Below are positions 7,535 to 11,696 of a DNA stretch of 11,696 nt, in pieces. Made by a program: the position numbers and the translations under genes. The notes beneath the pieces are model-generated. The model made no database searches. It was not told the DNA's origin and saw only the letters and a program-made list of their open reading frames with translations. This stretch comes from Dunaliella salina (lineage: Eukaryota > Chlorophyta > Chlorophyceae > Chlamydomonadales > Dunaliellaceae), in contig MU069566.1 in the NCBI GenBank assembly GCA_002284615.2, positions 443,755 through 455,450 on the forward strand, in the 5' to 3' direction. The first letter of the stretch is position 1. Each line of letters opens with the position of its first letter.

Positions 7535-7664
7535 TGGCATGCACCGCTCTCACGCTTTCCCGATACACTACCTCATCAACCTGAACGACAAAATTAAAGC
7601 ACACTTGCATGGAAAACACAAGCTTGGTTCTGCTGACACCTGTGGCTACCACTACCAAAGATAG

Positions 7665-8063
7665 CAGAAATCTATCAGTCCTATGCCTAGCAGTATAACT
7701 GAGGTTCTTGGAGGCGAGTCATGTGTGTCCTTATTGCTGCCCATGCAATAAGGTGACCATCTTTTCCCTTTTTAAGGTCTCAGCAGACAGGTTGAGTTTA
7801 GCTTTGCTCTCGCAGCTCGCCGCCTTGCTGTGCTTTAGACATGCCAAAACTTGGCTTTTCTCGCGTGTCCCGTCTGTCTCTTTGTCAGCTTGCTTGCCTG
7901 CGTGTGGGTCTCAGCTTCTTCTTCAGCTTGTCTTTTTCCCTCCTCTTCTCCAGAGCTGTATTTAAAAGGCCATGCAAGCCAATTTTTGTTCTTGTGCCTG
8001 GTCTGCCCCCTTGTAAGGAAATCGCCTATCACGAGACGGAAGAGAACTTAACGATGCCATACC
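7665..8063. other. No supported gene; pyrimidine-rich
   Basis: Homology with copy 1 ends near 7664. The stretch is pyrimidine-rich, especially 7860-7953, which keeps several short frames open in both directions. No domain is visible. It separates the plus-strand copy from the convergent minus-strand element. Confidence 0.45.
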
Positions 8064-8287
8064 AAAGAAAAGAAAAGAAAAGTCTTCACAAGCCAAAGGC
8101 CGCGTGCATTAAGGGAAGGTCCTCTAACTGGAAAGCTAGAGGCCTCACCAGAGTACCTCCAGAGCCTACACTAGACACAGCTAGCCTAGGAGAGAGTCAG
8201 AAACAGATCTAATGGGGATCTGGAGGGTTACTCGCCATGCCTCTGAACGCCCGGACTCTCCTTCTCCCGTCCTCTGCCACTGCGCGC

Positions 8288-8315
8288 NCAGCCCCCCCCC
8301 CCCCCCCCCCNNCCC
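8288..8315. other. Poly-C tract with ambiguous bases
   Basis: An N at 8288, a run of 19 C at 8292-8310, NN at 8311-8312 and CCC at 8313-8315 mark a homopolymer of uncertain length. On the minus strand it encodes a Gly run in the retroelement C-terminal region, so the frame across it cannot be trusted. Confidence 0.85.
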
Positions 8316-8380
8316 AGAAGCCCCTGAAAACAAAGTGCACGTCTTGTGTTAATGAGAGTGCTTAATCTTTGAATGGCATG

Positions 8381-8445
8381 TTCCCTAAGTTTGGGTGAAA
8401 AAGAAAAAGAAAAGAAAAAGAAAGCTTTTCCCTAAGTTTGGGTGA
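8381..8445 (-). mobile_element. Tail-only retro-insertion with 18-bp target-site duplication
   Basis: TTCCCTAAGTTTGGGTGA is present at 8381-8398 and again, identically, at 8428-8445. Between them lie 29 bases (8399-8427) that are almost only AAAAG units on the plus strand, hence (CTTTT)n on the minus strand, the same as this family's 3' tail. One duplication plus the insert totals 47 bp. Discounting 47 bp puts the coding sequence on both sides in one frame, so the event hit an element that was previously continuous here. The long duplication fits target-primed insertion. Confidence 0.8.
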
Positions 8446-8585
8446 TAGCTATTTGGCTTTTTGTTTAGTAAGGCCAAGATTCATAAGAGGTGAGATTGTA
8501 TAATCATTGTAAATGGTGCCAGCCACACCAATTAAGACAACGTGCAAAGTCACTTTCTCACTTCTGTTTGGATTTATTGAGCTGC

Positions 8586-8651
8586 GGGTTTTAAGTTCAG
8601 TCACGGTGTAAGAATGTTGGGTTTTAAGTTCAGTCATGGTGTAAGAATGTT
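8586..8651 (-). repeat. 33-bp in-frame tandem duplication in the endonuclease-like ORF
   Basis: Two 33-bp copies (8586-8618 and 8619-8651) differ at one base. They add an extra 11-residue block, QHSYTMTELKT next to QHSYTVTELKT, shortly after the E-x-K motif. The length keeps the frame. It is probably a slippage event in this copy. Confidence 0.9.
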
Positions 8652-9074
8652 GGGTTACGGCACGTTCTAGAGTGATGAAGGGGTTTGTGTCGGGACAGAA
8701 TTTGATTTCTACAAGGTGGATGTCCCTGTCTTGAGGAGAGATCTTGTAAGGATCAGGGTGAGTTTGTCTGCCTGGAATAGGGCGCACAAAGATAGCATCA
8801 GGGCAAGTTTGGTGCTGGGCAGGGGAGCAAGTACCATTAGGGAAAACCCAGTCTGGAATAGCTCTTGATATGTTTTCAGGGACCTGTAAGCCCTGATCCA
8901 GGAGTCTCTCATTACTGCAGCCATCCATGCCAATAAGGGATGAGCCGTATTGGCCTTTACTGAGGGCTTTTATACCTAGATGTAAGGCTGCATTGTCACG
9001 CTGAATCTTGGTTATTGCTGAATCCTGGTCATGCAGTCAGTTAGTTAGTTTGTTACCTTGTATTCTTGGACTGG

Positions 9075-9102
9075 CTCAACAACTGGCCAGCCAGTTGTTG
9101 AG
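9075..9102. repeat. 12-bp perfect hairpin
   Basis: CTCAACAACTGG at 9075-9086 is followed by four bases and its exact reverse complement at 9091-9102. There is no T-tract after it that would mark a terminator. It lies about 40 bases beyond the upstream limit of the minus-strand retroelement. Confidence 0.85.
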
Positions 9103-9591
9103 GATTGTGCACATTGGATTAGGCTTGTGGAGTTATTTCCAATGGTCTGGATTTGACATCACCTATTCTCAGCGTTGTAAACCGAGCAGATGATGGAGTA
9201 GTCTCCCATTGCCCTGGGAGGGGCATAGGGGAGCAGGCCTGGCAATCAAGTACCAAAGCTGAGTATGTCTTGTGTGTGTAGAAGAAGTGCTGTGCTGCAT
9301 CATGCGGGAGTGCAGCAAGGAACAGCAAACCCAGAATCCCAGCAACCCTGTCTCACTCGCACCTCTTCCCTTCGACTCGAGTGAACTTGTCCTTTGTCTG
9401 GATGGTTGTAGCCAGCTCTGGACGTTAAACACCCATTTCTCAACAACTCGTAATGATGCACTTGCGCTCGTAGTGCGCTCGTGACAAGGCGGCTCGAAGT
9501 GGTGTGTGTCTGTCGAGTCAGATGCCATCGATGACGAAGGAACAAGTGAGCATCTTCTCGTGTGGTCTCTTACAGAGAATGTGTGAACCAG
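9103..9591. other. No supported gene
   Basis: Several short frames overlap on both strands, none with a recognisable motif. The segment may be part of the 5' non-coding region or LTR of the Gag-bearing element downstream, but no second LTR is in the window to test this. Confidence 0.4.
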
Positions 9592-9790
9592 TCTCCACGT
9601 AGCCAAGGCGTGCCAATCTGTCTCCGCGTAGCTAAGGCGTGCCAATTCGTCTCCACGTAGCTAAGGCGTGCTAACCTGTCTCCACGTAGCTAAGGTGTGT
9701 CAACCTGTCTCCACGTAGCTAAGGCGTGTCAATCTGTCTCCACGTAGCTAAGGCGTGCTAACCTGTCTCCACGTAGCTAAGGCGTGCCTA
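9592..9790. repeat. 29-bp minisatellite, about 7 copies
   Basis: Seven direct units start at 9592, 9621, 9650, 9679, 9708, 9737 and 9766, an exact 29-bp period with no spacers. Each unit opens TCTCCACGTAGCTAAGG and continues CGTGC(C/T)AA(C/T)CTG with a few substitutions. Long frames crossing it on the minus strand are by-products. The even spacing without indels suggests recent expansion. Confidence 0.95.
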
Positions 9791-10292
9791 GTTCGCTCAT
9801 AGAAGGAACAGACGGGTGTATTCCCTGAGACCAGAGCATGAAGTGGGGAGCATTGCGCTTGGCACTCCTGATGGCACTTCTGACGGCCTGAACAAACATG
9901 GCACGCAGCAACCACCTCAAGAATGGCAAGTGCACATGCATGCACACCAACGCCACAGAGCTTGCACACGTATAAGCACTAGCCGTGGGTGAGATGCATG
10001 GGCAGTGGGGTAGCCACGTGANNGCATCAGAGCACTTCAATGACCTTTACCTCTGAGTCACATTGATTGCAAGTGGACCATCCACCAATGAAGAACATGG
10101 GGAAGAGCATACCCGGGAGCATGATAGAGAAGCATGATAGAGAAGCTTGAATGCAAGCATGATTCATAGCAGAAGAAGATAGAGCAGTTGAAGCATGTTG
10201 TTTTACAGACCTGTGTCCATGTGAGTTTTGTGTACTTGNCTGCCAGGCCACCTGTTTCCCTTTTCCCTCAGGGCATCCTGATCCTGAATTGA
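9791..10292. other. Non-coding leader candidate of the Gag element
   Basis: No gene is visible. It has Ns at 10022-10023 and 10239 and a 13-bp tandem duplication (AGCATGATAGAGA at 10118-10130 and 10131-10143). It directly precedes the Gag frame, so it could include an LTR, a primer-binding site and a leader. I could not find a convincing tRNA-complementary primer site or LTR ends. Confidence 0.4.
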
Positions 10293-10343
10293 GTTAGTGA
10301 TTGTGCGCTCAGCGCATTCATTTCAGCAAGTGCCCTCTGCGGC

Positions 10344-11696
10344 ATGATAGACCTAGAGCTTCCACCTCCATTTCATGGAGATCCAGTCAAAGATGATTTG
10401 CCTGCATTTTTGCACAACTTGTCTGCATGGTATTTCAGTGCCAAGTGCACCACCAACCTCAGTCCAGCAAAATTGTTTCAAGTCATTGCTTATCGCTCTT
10501 TCCCTTATGATACATATGCCTGCAACTGGTTCAAAGGTGAGAAACAGCACATTCTTACCAGAGCTGCCTCTCAACCTGAAGATGAAGATGCACCGTTACA
10601 TCTCTTGCTCAGTGCCTTGTCAGATGAATTTGAGCACATTGCAGGCGACATGGAAGAGCAACTGAACAGTATGGAGCTGAAAATAGGTGAGGATGTTGCT
10701 GCATTTGCTCTGAAATTCCAGAATTTAGCCAAAGAAGCAGCAGTCAAGGATGACAAAGCAGCAAGGAAACTGATCTTGGCTGTCCGTAAGAATGTTCCTG
10801 ATTTGGCTACAGTGCTTGAAGATAGCATCGTTTTCAAAGGTGCCACGCTTGCTGAACTTGTGCAGCTGGCCAAAGGCTACACCAAGTTGCGGAACCTCCA
10901 ATTGCATGACAAGCACACTGAGAACCATGATGCCCCTGCCACAATTTACGTTGAAAGACCTTGCCCAGTGCCTGGACACTACGACCACTACATGCATGAG
11001 TGCTGTGACCTCAGACAATTCGTTGCTGCACATGAAACTCCTGGATCTTGCATGCCAAACAGGCAGGTGCACATTTCTGCATCAATTGCCCATGCAGAGT
11101 CGGTAGAGGAAGAACTGGCAGCATTGCGAGCAGAATTAAGTGAGCTCAAGCAGACCCTGGTTAATCCTGTGTCATCTTGCGACAGGCCTGTGTGCGGCCG
11201 TGTGCATGTGCCATTGTATGCGTATGGACACCAGCCCTCTCCTTACCAAAGTCCTCATAGGAACATGCATTCTGGACACCATGGCCTTTACTCGCCATCA
11301 TACCAACCTATGAGCCACTCTTCATATCATTTTCCGTACAGCTCAACCAGTAGTTCGCTGCTGGGGGGTGGTNTGCATCAGCATGAGCAGCTTACTCCTG
11401 GTTTTCGCCACACAGCACCCAAATTTTGCGCACCTTGTCAGGACTGTGGTAGATGCCTTTCGCCTCGTGCTCTGTGTTATGGCCCAAACTATGAGCGGCA
11501 TCCAAGCCGGCAGATGCAACAACATAGCAACACTGCTGTGCAGAATCCCCAGGTGCACAGGACAAGCAGTTATAATCCTGAGCAGTTCGCATCAAATGCA
11601 GATTTGCACACGACAAGTGGGTATGACTCTGAGCAGTTTGCATCAAATGCAGATTTGCACTGGCCACCTCCCCTGAGCATGATCACAGTAGTTAAT
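10344..11696 (+). CDS. gag: Gag polyprotein of an LTR-type retrotransposon, 3' end outside window
   Basis: One frame is open from 10293, just after an in-frame TGA at 10290-10292, to the last base. The first ATG is at 10344, giving 451 codons with no stop. Residues 4-13 (LELPPPFHGD) and 20-35 have the usual start of a retrotransposon Gag capsid-like domain, with a Trp and Phe/Tyr helix. Residues ~90-190 are helical, with LNSMELKIGEDVAAF and KLILAVRKNVPDL, typical of the C-terminal half. C207-x4-H212-x2-H215-x2-H218-x-C220 is a possible metal knuckle. Residues 254-273 form a short coiled coil. A Cys cluster follows (C362, 365, 368, 371, 378), then two 17-residue repeats. Gag packages the element RNA into particles. 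The frame seems undamaged apart from one N (residue 344). Whether Pol follows is unknown. Confidence 0.75.
   Translation, partial: MIDLELPPPFHGDPVKDDLPAFLHNLSAWYFSAKCTTNLSPAKLFQVIAYRSFPYDTYACNWFKGEKQHILTRAASQPEDEDAPLHLLLSALSDEFEHIAGDMEEQLNSMELKIGEDVAAFALKFQNLAKEAAVKDDKAARKLILAVRKNVPDLATVLEDSIVFKGATLAELVQLAKGYTKLRNLQLHDKHTENHDAPATIYVERPCPVPGHYDHYMHECCDLRQFVAAHETPGSCMPNRQVHISASIAHAESVEEELAALRAELSELKQTLVNPVSSCDRPVCGRVHVPLYAYGHQPSPYQSPHRNMHSGHHGLYSPSYQPMSHSSYHFPYSSTSSSLLGGGXHQHEQLTPGFRHTAPKFCAPCQDCGRCLSPRALCYGPNYERHPSRQMQQHSNTAVQNPQVHRTSSYNPEQFASNADLHTTSGYDSEQFASNADLHWPPPLSMITVVN
11559..11660 (+). repeat. 51-bp in-frame tandem repeat in gag
   Basis: Bases 11559-11609 and 11610-11660 encode two 17-residue units, both ending EQFASNADLH. 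The first half of the unit has diverged while the second half is nearly identical. The frame is kept. It lies in the low-complexity C-terminal part of the Gag protein. Confidence 0.9.

Larger units (their letters stand above)
5380..7664 (+). pseudogene. Decayed retroelement ORF: PHD-like, methyltransferase-like and RNase H (copy 2)
   Basis: This is one ancestral polyprotein reading frame now broken by stops and frameshifts. Frame 1 carries 5380-6187 with a TAA at 5512. It shifts to frame 2 between 6188 and 6261, and to frame 3 at an A7 run (6471-6477). A TGA lies at 6600-6602. It shifts back to frame 2 near 7095-7105. A TAA is at 7187-7189 and a TGA at 7532-7534. The rest continues in frame 3 to a TAG at 7662-7664. 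Domains in order are a PHD-like finger, a conserved spacer with Cys pairs, an NPPx-type adenine-methyltransferase-like domain, RNase H, and a HAFPI...HKL motif. No reverse-transcriptase motif was found between them. The true 5' end was not found; the earliest convincing codons are near 5401. Open frame, motif order and a colinear second copy support the call. The element is dead here. Confidence 0.75.
8064..9036 (-). mobile_element. 3' portion of a non-LTR-type retroelement, minus strand
   Basis: Read on the minus strand, this unit has coding sequence from 9036 to a stop at 8209-8211 (TAG), then about 145 bases of 3' UTR ending in a (CTTTT)n tract at 8064-8083. The UTR core (complement of AGGCCGCGTGCAT and AAGGGAAGGTCC) recurs in the truncated insertions at 2890-2952 and 4660-4719, which establishes it as the family 3' end. 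The coding part is broken by a 47-bp insertion and by a homopolymer with Ns. The 5' limit is the in-frame TGA at 9037-9039; the element's upstream domains are absent or unrecognisable beyond it. No clear target-site duplication was found for this copy. Confidence 0.7.
8209..9036 (-). pseudogene. PD-(D/E)XK endonuclease-like C-terminal domain of the retroelement
   Basis: The frame is open from 9036 to the TAG at 8449-8451, about 195 codons. It carries LGIKALSKG, then YGSSLIGMDGC, then PENISRAIPDW, and then CPDAIFV (Asp at 8797-8799) and DIHLVEIKFC (Glu at 8707-8709, Lys at 8701-8703). The PD, then E-x-K layout after a beta-strand is the PD-(D/E)XK signature found in restriction-like endonucleases of some LINE elements, which nick the target to prime reverse transcription. 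Past the stop and a 47-bp insertion, the coding sequence resumes with HAIQRL, a Gly run encoded by the poly-C tract, and a short C-terminus ending NPPDPH. The catalytic residues look intact, but the frame is broken and truncated at the front, so it is a remnant. Confidence 0.65.

Noticed and set aside
7959..7969. TATA-like TATTTAAAAGG
   Set aside because: No gene starts downstream on the plus strand, and a single AT-rich match in pyrimidine-rich sequence is not evidence for a promoter.
7835..8212. Long frames on both strands near 7835-8212
   Set aside because: They follow from a pyrimidine-rich tract and from the 3' UTR of the minus-strand retroelement. Their shared Arg/Lys-Pro-x-Ala-Ala-Cys-Ile-Lys-Gly-Arg-Ser ending, also near 2920, is the transposon repeat translated in reverse.
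8053..9528. GATGCCAT at 8053-8060 and 9521-9528 as a target-site duplication for the minus-strand element
   Set aside because: The left copy is separated from the tail by extra bases, and the right copy is nearly 500 bases beyond the recognisable element. An 8-bp match over this range is likely chance.
9169..9645. Minus-strand 158-codon frame
   Set aside because: Competing frames are open on both strands, it enters the minisatellite, and no domain is visible.
9592..9790. CRISPR-like regular array
   Set aside because: The 29-bp units abut directly with no spacers, and the context is eukaryotic. It is a minisatellite.

Overview
The window looks like nuclear DNA from a eukaryote, most likely a green alga of the chlamydomonad kind. 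The evidence is spliceosomal-type introns, many microsatellites and minisatellites, single-N and poly-C assembly blemishes, and several decayed retroelements whose domain set I associate from memory (no search run) with chlorophyte genomes. A Dunaliella-like source is only a guess. There are no bacterial operons, tRNA or rRNA genes, or CRISPR arrays. Most of the window is transposable-element debris and tandem repeats. Only one stretch looks like part of a host gene.

Layout. 1-55 is a TGCA/TGCG microsatellite. 56-2390 has no gene I can support, but holds an imperfect inverted repeat centred on base 903 and tandem arrays of 80-bp and 69-bp units (1693-2044). 2391-2835 carries the 3' end of a spliced plus-strand gene whose intron-plus-exon unit is tandemly duplicated. 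2890-2952 and 4660-4719 are tiny retro-insertions with target-site duplications. 3975-4448 and 5380-7664 are two decayed plus-strand copies of one retroelement family. The longer copy runs PHD-like finger, conserved spacer, adenine-methyltransferase-like domain, RNase H and a His-rich motif. 8064-9036 is the minus-strand 3' end of such an element: a PD-(D/E)XK endonuclease-like domain, a Gly-rich tract, the C-terminus and a (CTTTT)n-tailed 3' UTR. 9037-10292 holds a hairpin, a 29-bp minisatellite and a possible retrotransposon leader. 10293-11696 is an open Gag frame that runs off the window edge.

How the parts relate. The minus-strand 3' UTR of the 8064-9036 element matches the two tiny insertions. 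A third insertion, consisting only of the tail and bounded by an 18-bp target-site duplication, interrupts that same element's coding region; discounting its 47 bp brings the two halves into one frame. This points to a non-LTR-type family that inserts by target-primed reverse transcription and leaves very short 5'-truncated copies. The + and - copies may be two halves of one architecture (PHD, methyltransferase-like, RNase H, zinc/His region, PD-(D/E)XK nuclease). No reverse-transcriptase domain is visible in the window.
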